Origin: Posidonia oceanica
Lineage: Eukaryota; Streptophyta; Magnoliopsida; Alismatales; Posidoniaceae
Length of the DNA: 64,000 nt
Assembly: GCA_037176725.1 (NCBI GenBank)
Contig: JAZBRS010000011.1
Span: 6,138,001-6,202,000, forward strand
Reading direction: 5' to 3'
This document shows positions 22,200 to 32,888 of this stretch, one piece after another. Every line of letters begins with the position of its first letter. Positions within the stretch are counted from its first letter, which is position 1. The translations under genes and the position numbers were made by a program. Below the pieces are notes generated by a model, which was not told the origin of the DNA, did no database searches, and worked only from the letters and a program-made list of their open reading frames with translations.

Positions 22200-23941
22200 C
22201 TAATACTCTGATATAGGTAGCCTGGTGAGTTGGTTCGCGATGGCTTGCCCCTTGATTGCCTTCTGGGTGATGAATTGTAGGTCAAACTCAGTAAGGAGCA
22301 TTTGCCATCGTGCTAGCCTTCCAGACAATGCTGGTTTCTCGAACATGTACTTGATGGGGTCCATCTTGGCTAAGTAGCAGACTATGTGTGCAAGAAAATA
22401 GTGCCTAAGCTTTTGTGAGGCCCATACTAAAGCTAAGTAGTGTCTCTCAATCTGGTAGTACTTCCTCTCATATTCGATGAACGTTCTACTAAGGTAATAA
22501 ACTGCTTTCTCCTTTCTCCCAGTTTCATCGTGTTGTGCAAGGACAACACCCACTGAGTTATCAGTAACGGCCAAGTAGAGTAGTAATGGCCTCTCGGGGA
22601 CTGGAGCAGTCCGTACTGGAGGGTTGAGGAGGTAGAGTTTTAGCTCATCGAAGGTCTTCTGACAGGTGTGATCCCACCTGAATTCTGTACCGCCTTTAAG
22701 AGCTCATAGAATGGTCTACACTTTTCCGCATGCTGAGAGATGAATCTTCGGATGAACTATAGCCTCCCTATGAGTCCTCTGAGTTCCTTGATGTTCTTTG
22801 GCGGTGGCATGGCTGTTATAGCTTTGGCCTTGGTGGGATCCACTTCTATGCCCCTTTTGCTCACTATGAAGCCAAGCAGCTTTCTGGCAGTGACCCCGAA
22901 GACACACTTCTTGGGGTTCATTCTGAGATTGTACTGGTCTACTCTCCGGAGTACTCTTTCTAGTGCTTCAAAGTGTCCCTCTCTTGTTTTTGACTTTACT
23001 AACAAGTCATCCACATAGCACTCCATGCAATCGTGTATCATGTCGTGAAACATTGCCATCATAGCCCTCTGATAGGTGGCTCCGGTGTTCTTTAATCCGA
23101 ACGGCATGACTACATAGCAGTAAGTCCCCCATGGAGTAGTAAATGCGGTTTTCTCCTGGTCTTCTTCTGCAAGCTTAATCTGGTTGTAACCGGAGAAACC
23201 GTCCATGAATGAAAGCATCTCATGGCCTGCAGTGTTGTCTATGAGGATGTCTATGTGCGGAAGAGGGAAATCGTCTTTTGGGCATGCTTCATTGAGGTTT
23301 CTGTAGTCAATGCACACGCGCACTTTGCCATCTTTCTTCATCACTGGAACTATGTTGGCAATCCATTCTGGATACACCACAACTCTGATGAACTTCGCCT
23401 TGTGTAGCTTGTCTATCTCCTCTTTGACTTTTAGAGCAAGGTCTGGATGTAGACGTCGGAGCTTTTGCTTCGCTGTCTTAGCGTCTAGCTTGAGAGGGAG
23501 CCTGTGCTCCACCAGTAGTGAATCAAGCCCGGGCATTTCTCCATAGGAGAAGGCCAGTACCTTCATATACTTTTTGAGTAGTCTTTCCATTCTGGTCCGT
23601 TCATCTGAGTTGAGGGCAGAGCTTATCCGGACTGGTCTTGGATCATCTTCAGTGCCCAGATTGACTTCCTCTGTTTCTTCAGCGGTAGCCTTGGTCTGCT
23701 CATCGTATTTCTTCATCATTTCTTCGAAGATGGCAGGGTCTACCGATTCTTCATCTGGGTCCTCTTCTGTATCCACCAGCTCGAAGACTTCATAGTTTCC
23801 AGTGTTTTTGCCAGTGATATTTGATACTTCTTCAACCAGGAAGATGGCATGCAACGTGGCTAGCTCCTGTGGCAATGCTGTAGTATAGTGACATACTTTT
23901 ACAGTTTGGTGATCGGCTCCTTCCTGTTCCGACCTGCACAC
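22200..23941 (-). pseudogene. RT: Reverse transcriptase and RNase H of element C
   Basis: RT is open from 23941 to 22757: KKDGKVRVCIDYRNLNEAC, SFMDGFSGYNQIKLAEEDQ, TPWGTYCYVVMPFGLKN, and the catalytic ECYVDDLLVKSK. The connection to RNase H crosses a frameshift and two stops (22757-22575). RNase H follows at 22574-22200 (GVVLAQHDETGRKEKAVYYL; RHYFLAHIVCYL). The upstream acidic part (residues 25-100) is the usual Tat linker before RT. The frame enters at an AG acceptor-like site at 23934, so the true N-terminus may come from splicing. Confidence 0.92.
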
Positions 23942-24130
23942 TTAGTAGAGTGATTAGATACTTTTTGCAAGGACACGGTGGTGGTTAAGCCATCCCTGCC
24001 TTGCCCTCGTTTACCTTCCCCACTACTATCTAAACTAGGAAGTAAATTGCTGGAAAGTAAATCATGCGAAAACAAAATGCAGGAATTAAATGCGGGAAAG
24101 AAATTATTCACAAGGATAGGGGGTTTGCCC
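23934..24130 (-). other. Possible intron between protease and RT of C
   Basis: Between the end of the protease frame and the RT frame lie about 200 bp without coding signal, ending on the minus strand in TCTACTAAGTGTGCAG, a good acceptor with a CTAAG-like branch point. Ogre elements are known to splice an intron between protease and RT. The donor is unclear (a GTGAAT near 24110 is a candidate). Confidence 0.4.
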
Positions 24131-24177
24131 CTAGGTTTGCCTTTGCGGTGGAGGCAGTTCGCCATTGGGCGTTCAGT

Positions 24178-24495
24178 CTGTGGCCCCGGCCCCTTCTTGC
24201 TTAGAGGAGCAAGGCCGTAGGTTGCTAAGGAAGCAGGAGAGCTTGCAGATGGGATTGGAGTCCTCTGCTTTGGTGTCTTCAGTAGAGGTTCCGAGGGAGT
24301 CGCTTGCTTGGATGTCTGGAGGTTGGGGAGTCTAACCTGTGGCTTTGGTCCCTTCTTGCTTCGGGGGACAAGGTCGTAGATTGTTGAAAAGGCAGGTGAG
24401 TTCGCAGACAGGGTCGGAGTCCTCTATTTTAGCGCCTTCAGTGGAGGCTCTGGAGGAATCACTTGCTTGGATGTCCAGAGGTAAAGGAGCTTCTG
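24178..24495 (-). repeat. 159-bp tandem duplication downstream of the protease of C
   Basis: Two head-to-tail copies (24178-24336 and 24337-24495) translate to DIQASDSSRASTEGAKIEDS... and DIQASDSLGTSTEDTKAEDS.... They differ by many substitutions, so the duplication is older than the insertion of this copy. Confidence 0.85.
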
Positions 24496-25904
24496 GGGAT
24501 GCGGGGAGAGCAGCAGGGACCTCTTCCATGTAGGAGGTTGGTGCTTCTTCCTCGGGCTTCGTCGAAGCGTTGAGGATGGTTGGAACTTCTTCTAGGCAGG
24601 GAGAAGGAGTTAGTGCCGTCTCGGGGTCTGTAAGAGCGCCGAGGATGACGGGCTTAGGGGCCTTTGCAGTTGTTGTTGTTGCTGGGAAGTCGGGAACTGT
24701 GTCTGACACATGCTTGTCGTGCACTTGTAGCCCGACTGACATGAAGTGGTTGGCAAGTGACCATGCTAGAGGTTTGCTTGGGTCTGGTTGCCCAAGGTAC
24801 CCTAGCCCAGTACGACTGCGCTCCTCTGGTGTTTCAAGCGCATCCCTCATTCTTTGTTCCTGGCAGCCAAGTCCTTTCCCCAGGGTGTATCCTATCTTGA
24901 GGAGGATCTCCCAAGGCCTTTTCATGTGGTCTGGGTAATCGTATTGAGTTATATCAATACTCTTGGGAGTGAAGACCTTTTTGACATTGTTTATGGCCTT
25001 GGCAGTTGAGTCCCTGATCAATGGTGCTGGTGTGGTAGTCGGGACTGTTACCAGGAGGGCTTCAGCTTCTACTGGCTCGTCTCCCCGTATTTTGATGATT
25101 TTCCCTTGGTAAGGGAACTTCATGCATTGGTGGCGTAGGGAGGTGACTGCCTTGATCTCCTCGATCCATTGGCGCCCTAATATGAGCCGATACGAGATTG
25201 GGGCATCGACTACTATGAGCTTTGTTTCCATTTGGAGAGGGCCAATGGTAACTTGGACAGTTATCTTTCCCAAGGCCGCTTTTTTGTTGTTGTCGTACCC
25301 TGATACAGTTAAGGCTGCTGGGCATAATTGAGATTAGCCTAACTAACTGCAGGGTTTCTAGGGAGCATACGTTTAAAGTTGCCCCAGTATCGACAAGCAC
25401 ACTAGAAAGTTTGTAGCTGTTTATTACAATAGTAACACTTAAAGGTAAAGTCCTCCTCTCAGGAGGAGCTAATTCGGAGTCGATGAAGATAACTGTAGGC
25501 TCCATGAACACAGCAGCGGCGACGGTGGCCAAAGCTTCAGTGGGCATGTCCTCCGGTACCTGGGCTTTCTTCAATACCTCCATCAAGATATCGTGGTGCT
25601 TCTCTGAGGCTCTGATCAGCTCGTAGATGGAGATCTTTGCTTGTGTCTTTCTGAGCTGCTCTAGGACGTCGAAGGTGCCTTCTACCCTCTGGGGTATGTG
25701 GAACTCAGGTTGAGGCAGGGAAGTGGCTGGTTCTGCATTAGGCAGAGGCAGTGCGACTTGGTTGGAGATCCGCCCGGTTCTTGTGATGGGGGCCTGCTGA
25801 GCCTGGTTGTGTTCTCCCATGGCATGGCCGGACTTGAGCAGTGACAGAGGTTTCCTGAGAAGAGACTGCCCCTGGTTTATGGGCAGCTGAGATGAGTTCA
25901 ACAA
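24332..25904 (-). pseudogene. Second aspartic protease domain of element C (PRO2)
   Basis: A lead-in (TQAKISIYELIRASEKHHDI) matches the segment before the protease of D (KVRVDISIWDLIHTSSEHRE), so this is the orthologue of the single protease in D and E. The active site is VDTGATLNVCSL (Asp codon near 25391). A frameshift near 25300 moves the rest to another frame, which continues KITVQVTIGPLQ and the distal LILGRQWIEEIKAV. The C-terminal 200 residues are Pro/Thr/Glu-rich. The enzyme would cut Gag-Pol. The frame is the same as that of PRO1 and gag's end, separated from PRO1 by two TAG stops (about 26061 and 25919). Confidence 0.85.
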
Positions 25905-26063
25905 TGTAGGCCTCTGGACCTAGGTATACCCTTGGGTTGCTTGATCATTAGTGAGATGTTGGAACCCTTGGATACTTGGGGCTTCATCGTCCCCGTCATT
26001 GATCCAGCCGCCTGTGCCATTTGGTGCTGGGTCTCCCATGTGGAATCCTGCCAGATGAGGTCC

Positions 26064-27370
26064 CTAGATCATTTCCAGGGTCATTTCATGGTCTGCCCGG
26101 ATGGTGATCATCTCGCCTTGGAACTTGAACTTTAATAGCTGGTGCGTCAGGGATGCAACTGCAGATATTTCCACCAGCCAAGTTCTCCCAAGGATCAACG
26201 GTTCTGCTAGGTCACATTCTACCACCATGACCTTGGTAATGCTGGTGAGGGGGCCGATGGTAATTGCCAGCTGAACTGTCCCTATCACCTCTGTCTGGAT
26301 ATTATTAAAGCCCTTGTAGAAGATCGTCTCACTAGTGATATCCTCTTCTTCGACATCTAGGTAGTCGAGTGTGTTCAGAGAGCATGCACTGCAACTAGCC
26401 CCTATGTCCACAAGTATGCCAGGGAGGAGGTAGCCGTTGACCTCTACAGTGATCACCAAAGGCCAGAGTCGTTTCTCCGGAGTGGGTAGTTCTGAGTCCT
26501 TGAAGACTATATTTCTCCGCTCATATTCCTTGATGATTTTCCGGGCTAGCTCGAAGGGATCTGTCTCGGCATTTTGCTCTTGGGATTGGCTTTCTCCTGG
26601 GAGGAAATTGAAGCACCTGAGGAGCTTGAGGTCGTCCTCCTTGCCTTCTTCGTCTTGTGTTGTCTCTATTGGGAACTCCCATTCTATGGATCCTTGTTCA
26701 AAGCACACCTCGACGTCATTGATTTCCGCAATGGAGGAAGCTAGCTCTGGTTCTGATTCAATTAGGCACATGGTGACGGTCTTGGCTTCAGGTGGGTTGT
26801 CTTCTGTCTCCAGGTGCGCCACCGGGTGATTAGGTAGAAGGTTCTGGTGTATCTGCAACTTGTGCTGTCCCGTCCTAGCCTCTTTCAATCTGTCCTTGAG
26901 GGCTGACCACATTATTTCTCCCTTATCATTTAGATCGTATATTCGATCTTTTAACACATAACATTCCTCAAGTGTGTGCCCGTTTTTCTGGTGGTAGGCA
27001 CAGTACTTGGTCATGTTTACGTTGGGAGCATTCGGTTTTGGCACTGGGAGTTGTATGTCCCCACTTTCGATTAGCATCTTGAAGATGCCTGGGATCGTCT
27101 CTAGAAGTGGTGGGTAACTTTGTCTCCTTGGTCCTCTAGGTGCCTGTGGAGGAGGAACATTGTGGTAGTCCCTCTGCCCTTGCAGTGGTGCTTTGTACTG
27201 ACCGCTGTTCTGCACCTGTTGAGCATTTACTGGGGGATTAGGGTGCTGGGGTTGGAACTATTGGAATGGCTGCCTCTGTGGTTCCACTTGATATTGAGGC
27301 TGCTGGAAGGGTTGCCCTTTCCATCCCCTCTGATGCTGTGTGGTTAGTTGTGCCATGTTGCCAGTGACAC
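26064..27370 (-). pseudogene. Gag zinc knuckle and first aspartic protease-like domain of element C (PRO1)
   Basis: The N-terminal part is Gln/Pro-rich, followed by a Tat-type zinc knuckle YCAYHQKNGHTLEEC (C-x2-H-x4-H-x4-C). Next comes an acidic segment, then a protease-like fold: WPLVITVEVNGYLLPGILVD, active-site region VDIGASCSACSL (Asp near 26408, Thr of D-T-G replaced by Ile), and the distal LILGRTWLVEISAVA. It is an extra protease domain: D and E have only one, which matches PRO2. A frameshift near 27374 separates it from the capsid part. Whether it ever cut anything is unknown; D-I-G instead of D-T-G may be a recent C-to-T change. Confidence 0.8.
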
Positions 27371-27373
27371 CTT

Positions 27374-28725
27374 CTATGGTATGTCCTGCTTCCGGCTTTT
27401 TGCTTCGAGCTCCAGGAATGGTAGCTCTTCTTTGTTCCGCATCACCTTGGCGGCCCGCTCATATAACTGTGGATAGGTGTGGAAGTCACCTACCAACAGT
27501 CCAGCTCTGAGTGCTCCCATGGTATTTCTTGCAATTATTTCCACAATTTGGCCTTCAGGTATGTAGCACTCTGATCTAGCGGCCATGTCCCTCCACCGGC
27601 TAGCGAAGGTGACGAAGTCCTCGTTCGACCTCATCCTCTCAGCTGTGAGGTCGCCTGGAGTGGATTTGTGTGGCACCCGGTGACTATATTGATTTATGAA
27701 TTTCTCCACAATTATCCTAAAATCTTGGAGATCATAGGAAGTCAAGGTGTCAAACCACTTTAAGGCTTCTCCCTCAAGCGTCTTGAAGAAGAGGTATGCA
27801 GTGAGCCCGGCGTCATAACGGTATGGTAGAGTATCCATAGTGAAGGCAGCTATGTGGTTCCTGGGATCCTCTGTACCGTTATATCTCCTCATTTTTGGCA
27901 TTTTAAACCCTGGAGGAAGGGCAAAGTGAGGGAACTTGGAGTTGTCGTAGCCGATGGGCGTCTTAGAAGTGACCTCGGCCTCTGTTAATGCTTCGGCAAT
28001 CATTCTCTTAAGATCAGTCCCTGGTGCAGCGTAATGCCCCTGGCTCGGGTGCTGGTGTGTTGGTGGGAATGGTGGTAGTGATGGTTATGTGGTGGATGGA
28101 AGAATGATGATTGGGGTCGTGTAGGGTAGTAAGGTGTGTTAATGGGAGGTTGTGGTGGGTGGAAGAATGATTGTGGAGGTGGAGTGGGGTAGTATGGCAT
28201 GTTAGTGGGAGGTTGTGGCAGGTATGGGGTTGCGTATGGTGGAGTTGGGTGGACATAAGGGTAGGTGGGCGTCGTATAGTATGGTGGATAGGGGCCTTGG
28301 TTAGGGAAGGTAGGGTTGGGTGTGGCGTGCGTGTAGACGAGCGTATGGAATAGGTGGTTGTGGTGTTCTTGGAGGGTGGAGGATTGTGGGTTTGTGTGCG
28401 TGAAATGTTGCTGTTGAGCAAGGGATTGCCGGACCTCATAGGTCTCCTCCTCAATTGGGTAGGAAGTAGTCACAACGGGAGGCACAACGTTAGAAGTTGC
28501 CTCAGGACGTGTGAACTCGGGCGGGATGTCTATTGTTCAGGACTGATCCGCCTCCCCTCCTTCTTCGTTTGTATCTGTGTGGTAATCGAAGGGGATGGAG
28601 GCGTGCTGGAATTTTCACCGGCCGGCAGCTAGTGAGAAGCCGGGGGTTCCTGGCCCTTCCATTCGTGAGGCTGAGCCTCTGAAGAAAGACCCATCCGGGC
28701 CTTGGCCTTGGCCTTGCTGTGCCAT
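27374..28725 (-). pseudogene. gag: gag of element C: Pro/Tyr-rich N-terminus and capsid domain
   Basis: The start at 28725 opens MAQQGQGQGPDG. Residues up to about 28010 are rich in Pro, Tyr, Thr and His (YPPYYTTPTYPYVHP), typical of Tat Gag N-termini, with two TGA codons. After a frameshift near 28020 the capsid part is open (28003-27374): FKMPKMRRYNGTEDPRNHIAAF, LEGEALKWFDTL, FVTFASRWRDMAARSE, the retrotransposon Gag pattern. It builds the particle. The distal stop at 27374 is a frameshift before the zinc-knuckle part. Confidence 0.88.
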
Positions 28726-30113
28726 GGAGGTAGAGGTAGTGCTCATGCGCTCCATTGTTCTTTGTACTTTCTTTTTTTTTCTTTTTTTCTTCTTTCTTTT
28801 TTTCTTTTCTTTTGTCCCTTTTTTTTCGTTTCTTTTTTTTTGCTTTTGCTTCTTCTAGACTATTACAGGAGATAAGAAATTACAGACTTGAGGAACACTA
28901 ATTAATACAGACTCAATAGAATTTGAAGAAAAATTAACAGAAATTGAAACAGTCTGTGCTTATAGCCCTGTGATTAGTAGTATGCCTAATCCCTACAAGC
29001 AATGCACTGAATCGTAATTCCCTGCTAGCCGCTTGTTTTAATGGCGGCATGACAAGTCGCCGAATTCACCGACGGCTCAGCGAGGCACCTCCTGAACTGG
29101 CAGCTGTGCCCCTGGTTCAGTCAGCATACCGGGTCTGTCTCGGACAGACCATGCAACAGTCAAGAAGGAAAACGAGAACAGGTTTCAAACAATGCGTTGC
29201 TTTTACTTGTTTAGGTGTTTAATTAATGGATTGATTAATTAAACCTGCGTGGGTCACAAGCAACTGGGATTGGTTTCCTTTAAGGTACTCCTCCTTGACC
29301 TTCGCTAGGGTCCACCAAGAGGGGCCTAGATGGGGGGCTTGTCTCTCTAAAGAGGGACCCTCCACCTAGGATTCTGTCCATAGGCTCGGCACTTAACAAA
29401 CCATAAAGCAATAAACAAACACAAAGTACTAAGGTGTAAAGTATCTACCAAGTTTCACTATTGGCTCAGAGAGAGAGAGAAGCCAATAACAATACTTGGG
29501 ACACCTTGAGATCTCGATCTAACTATTACAGCTAACACTGAGTATGGGAGAGCGACTTGCACTGGCCCGGGTTCGCTCAGGTTAACTGTTCTAGCTAGAG
29601 GAAGACTTCCTCAAGGGACTTCCACTTTAATACTAAACAATTAGTTTCCACCTTAAGGGTGGACACAAGCAAAGCTAAAAACCATTAAAAAACTAGAATA
29701 CAGTGGATATGGAAAGTTGTTTTTAATTTTTAGTGCTACTGCAGATCTAAAAACACAACACAAAGTATAGGAAAAAACCAAGAGGTCTGCAGTAAAAAAA
29801 ATCAGACTGAAGGAGGTGCCTGCTTAAACGGCTTCTCTTTCAGTCGCCCTCTGTAGGAGCGGCTCAGACAGACGCTGCTAGGACTGGCGACTCATAGTGC
29901 AGTCTCCTAACCTCAGTAAAATAGCCCCAGCTGTTGGAGCTTGGGATTTTATTGACGTCAGAAATAGAAGGAGAGAAAAAACGGAAAAGGTTCGGGATGT
30001 CATGAAAACCTAAGCGCACGATTATCCGAACCTAAAAAACTACTCCTAAATCTATGAGGATAATGGAAAGAAAGGGAGGAACTAACTCACGTAGCACGGG
30101 GGTTGGCTAAAGT
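28726..30113 (-). other. 5' leader of element C
   Basis: No ORF of note. A polypyrimidine tract on plus (28768-28858, purine on the RNA strand) lies just upstream of gag. A perfect hairpin is at 29132-29150. Two groups of GTCGCC/GGCGAC words occur at 29040-29110 and 29840-29895, the second as AGTCGCC (29842-29848) facing GGCGACT (29886-29892). Confidence 0.7.
29132..29150. repeat. Perfect 8-bp hairpin in the leader of C
   Basis: GGTCTGTC, loop TCG, GACAGACC. It lies in the leader between PBS and gag, where retroelement RNAs often carry dimerisation or packaging structures. The role is unproven. Confidence 0.8.
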
Positions 30114-30116
30114 CGA

Positions 30117-30134
30117 GTCCCATCGTGATCGCCA
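30117..30134 (-). other. Primer-binding site of element C
   Basis: Six bases inside the LTR end, the minus strand reads TGGCGATCACGATGGGAC. It starts with TGG as the complement of a tRNA CCA end. It shares only TGGCGA with the PBS of D; I cannot name the tRNA with certainty. Confidence 0.8.
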
Positions 30135-30140
30135 CTTAAT

Positions 30141-31686
30141 TGTAGATGTGGAATTTTGGGGGGGTGTTTAAGGAGATGTCAGCGCTTCCACGACGTCGAC
30201 AGCCTTTGTTGTGATCGCCACTCGTCTTTGGGCAGACAAGACACCTGGGGGGAGATTATGATGATGCGGGTCCTCGGACCACTAGATCGACGGCAGGATG
30301 TCGTCTAACGGCTTCCTCATGCTGCGTGAGTTCCTTCCTTTCCTTCAAAACAAAACAACATAGATTAGCTTCGGTGTAGTATCAGTAACAGAGGTGAATG
30401 AAACGACATGACTAAAAGAAAATAAATACTGACCGGGGGTTGTTCCTCGTATGCATATGCTATGACCCTATGCTATGGAATATAAAGAGATGTAGTAAGA
30501 AACTAGATTGGAAGAAGATACTCCCTTTCACCCTTATGCTGTGTGCAATGAGGTTGGAAGGAAGCACGGTCGGAGCTCCAGCGTAGCTGAGGATTCCCGG
30601 ATTGGAGGTAGAAGCTTAGGTTGGTAGCCTATTGGGGAGAGGAGATAGTGTTTCTGGATTGGAAAACTAGCTCTCTGAAGGTGGCTCACAACTGATAGGG
30701 CTCTGTCTCTTTTGGAAGTTCCTCTCTGGGGGGATTTCTCTCTCTAAAATTCCGACCCTCAAACCACCAGCCTAGGGGGTCTATTTATAGACTTTAGGGG
30801 TGTAGGGATGGTTGGAGTTCAGAAAATTCTAGAAAAATGGCAGTTAGTTTGAGTCGCTGGTGGGATTGGCGCCTAAACCTAGCAACCGTTTGGTCAAAGT
30901 GTGGGACGACCCGAGAACGAGGCCACAACTTTTAGTCGCCGCATGAGCTGGCACCTAATGGTCGAGGGGGGAGTGGAAAATAACTATGGAAAAGCGGTTC
31001 GAAAGGAGCCACGATCGCTAGTCATCGCTAGTCACCGCATTGAGTGACGCCTGACGGTCAAAGATCGTGGGAAGACCGAGGCAGTTCCACAACCGTTCAG
31101 TCGCCTGATGAGCTGGCACCTAAGAGTTGAGGGGATAGTGGGGAGCAACCGCTGCCCACGATCGCCCAGTCGCCCTTCCAGTTGACGTCCACATGGGTCG
31201 CTCTCTGAGATGGCTTTTGATTGAGTCGCCTCCTCAGATGGCTGCTAGAGTAGTCGGCAGAGAAATGGGCGACGGTTATAGTCGCCGCTTTAGGTGGCTA
31301 CTATGTGAGTTGCCTTCCTAGGTGGCTACTAACTTGCCTAGGTCGTTTTTAGCTCTTTTCCTGGATTTTTGCTAGAGGAAACAAGATGGGAGGCTGGGAA
31401 ACTACAGATAGCCTATGAAATCAAGGAAGCATCTCTGTTAACTCAAATATAATTTTAAATCTGAGTTGAAGTGAAGGATATCCAGGGTACTTGGACTTGT
31501 CATGAGCCCAAGCGAGTTAGCTCTACCACAGCCAACAACCTGAGTCTAGGTAGGGTCTAGTGATGCTTTAAAGAAGTCGAGGAGTATCTAGAAGATGTGT
31601 TATCAAACTTAGGCATGAGATTTGGGACGCCTCAAGGTTTCTACCCTCAAAAGAACTCTCAGAAATGTGAAAATAGGATATCTATA
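30141..31686 (-). repeat. 5' LTR of element C (1546 bp)
   Basis: It runs on the minus strand from TATAGATATCC at 31686 (the first base pair pair mutated from TGTAG; compare 11280) to CACATCTACA at 30141. It has the 36 bp missing from the 3' copy (31068-31103) and an extra 10-bp repeat CGCTAGTCAT near 31020. A TATAAATA box lies at 30782-30789, so U3 is about 900 bp and the RNA would start near 30755. Confidence 0.95.
30782..30789 (-). promoter_or_regulatory. TATA box, promoter of element C
   Basis: TATAAATA on the minus strand, conserved in both LTRs of C and flanked by GC-rich sequence. Transcription would begin about 30 bp downstream, toward gag. Confidence 0.6.
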
Positions 31687-31691
31687 GATAC
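31687..31691. repeat. Target-site duplication of element C, right copy (GATAC)
   Basis: Identical to 9773-9777. Pol of B resumes within these bases. Confidence 0.95.
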
Positions 31692-32888
31692 CATGACATC
31701 CAGACTTTTCTGGAATCTGGCAGATTTCCGCCCGGTGCTTCGGCGGCCGACAAGAAGACTTTGGCACGTCTGGCATCGAGATATGTGCTAGGAGCAAGAC
31801 ACCTTATAGGAGATCCTACAGTCAGATGCTCCTTCGCTGTGTAGACAAGATAGAAGCCGACACACATATGAACGGTGTGTTGCTAGCTAAGAAGATCATG
31901 CTTTAGGGCTATTTCTAGTCAACCATGGAGGTAGATTGCTGCCAGTTTGTGCGTAGATGCCACAACTGCCAAATCCATGGGAACTTCATTCATGCTCCCC
32001 TACAGCAATTGCACAGCATGTCATCACCATGGCCCTTCTCTACATGGGGAATTGACGTCAACGGGGCTATTCATCCCACAGCCTCCAATGGTCACTGCTT
32101 TATCCTAGTAGCGATTGATTACTTCACCAAGTGGGTGGAGGCGGCCTCGTAGAAGAATGTCACAGCCGTGGCAACGGAAAGGTTCATCAAGAACAACATC
32201 ATTGCCCGGTACAGGGTCCCACATGCCATCATATCTGATAACAGCAAGAACTTCATAGCCCAGAGGATCGAGGACTATCTCTAGAATTTCAAGATCAAGC
32301 ACCATAGATCCTCACCTTATCGACCGCAGATGAATGGCGCAGTTGAGTCAGCCAACAAAAATCTTGTGAAGATCCTGAAGAAAATGGCTGAGACTCATAA
32401 GGACTGGCATGACAAGCTTCCATATGCACTTTGGGCGTACAGAATGTCAGTCTGAACATCAACAGGGGCAACTCCATATTCACTTGTGTATGGCATGGAG
32501 GTTGTTTTGCCCATTGAGATAGAGATCCCATCACTCTGGATCCTACGAGAAGCTGAGCTGGAGGATGCAGAATCGATTGAAGTTCGCTGCATCTAGCTGA
32601 ATCTGATCGACGAGCACAGATTGTAGGCCATGCATCACGCCCAATGCTATCAGAGGCGCATGGCCAGAGCTTATCAGAAGAAGGTCAGACCCCGACATCT
32701 CGCGCCTGGTGACCTAGTCTTGCGAGCTATTCATCTGCCTGACACCTGTGGCAAATTCAGGCCCAATTAGCACGGCCCTTTCATTGTTAAGCAAATCTTC
32801 TCCGATGGCGCGGTGATCCTTGAGGACATGGACCAGATTGAGCTTTCAGGATCGGTCAATTCTTGCTACCTCAAGAAGTACTACTAAT
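31687..32888 (+). pseudogene. int: pol of element B, 3' part: integrase
   Basis: The pol frame of B resumes here, then shifts by one base near 31809. The zinc finger keeps its Cys pair (CCQFVRRCHNCQIHG), but about 27 bp that hold the first His in E (VHAGTCGPH) are missing. The DDE core shows Asp in GIDVNGAI, Asp in IISDNSKNF and Glu in NGAVESANKNL. The C-terminal region follows (PRHLAPGDLVLR; NSCYLKKYY). Stops, nearly all TAG for Gln or Trp, occur at about 31903, 31918, 32150, 32282, 32453, 32594, 32624 and 32767. It is the integrase of a dead copy that ends at about 32888. Confidence 0.9.

Larger units (their letters stand above)
9778..31686 (-). mobile_element. Element C: complete Tat/Ogre-like retrotransposon, 21.9 kb
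   Basis: Two LTRs in the same orientation (9778-11280 and 30141-31686) flank an internal region with PBS, gag, two aspartic protease domains, RT-RH, archaeal RH, integrase, a long non-pol part and a PPT, all on the minus strand. GATAC flanks both ends. By eye, about 15 substitutions (13 transitions) separate the LTRs over their first 380 bp, near 4%. The terminal CA of the 5' copy has become TA. Between integrase and PPT, 9 kb carries two genes in antisense. The pol has a few frameshifts and stops, so this copy is not autonomous. Confidence 0.96.

Noticed and set aside
25904..27215. Two proteases as a nested second element
   Set aside because: Both domains are in one frame with no LTR, PBS or target-site copy between them; a tandem domain is the simpler reading.
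28768..28858. Polypyrimidine run as a transcription terminator
   Set aside because: Intrinsic T-run terminators do not apply to Pol II; it is a low-complexity tract before the gag of C.
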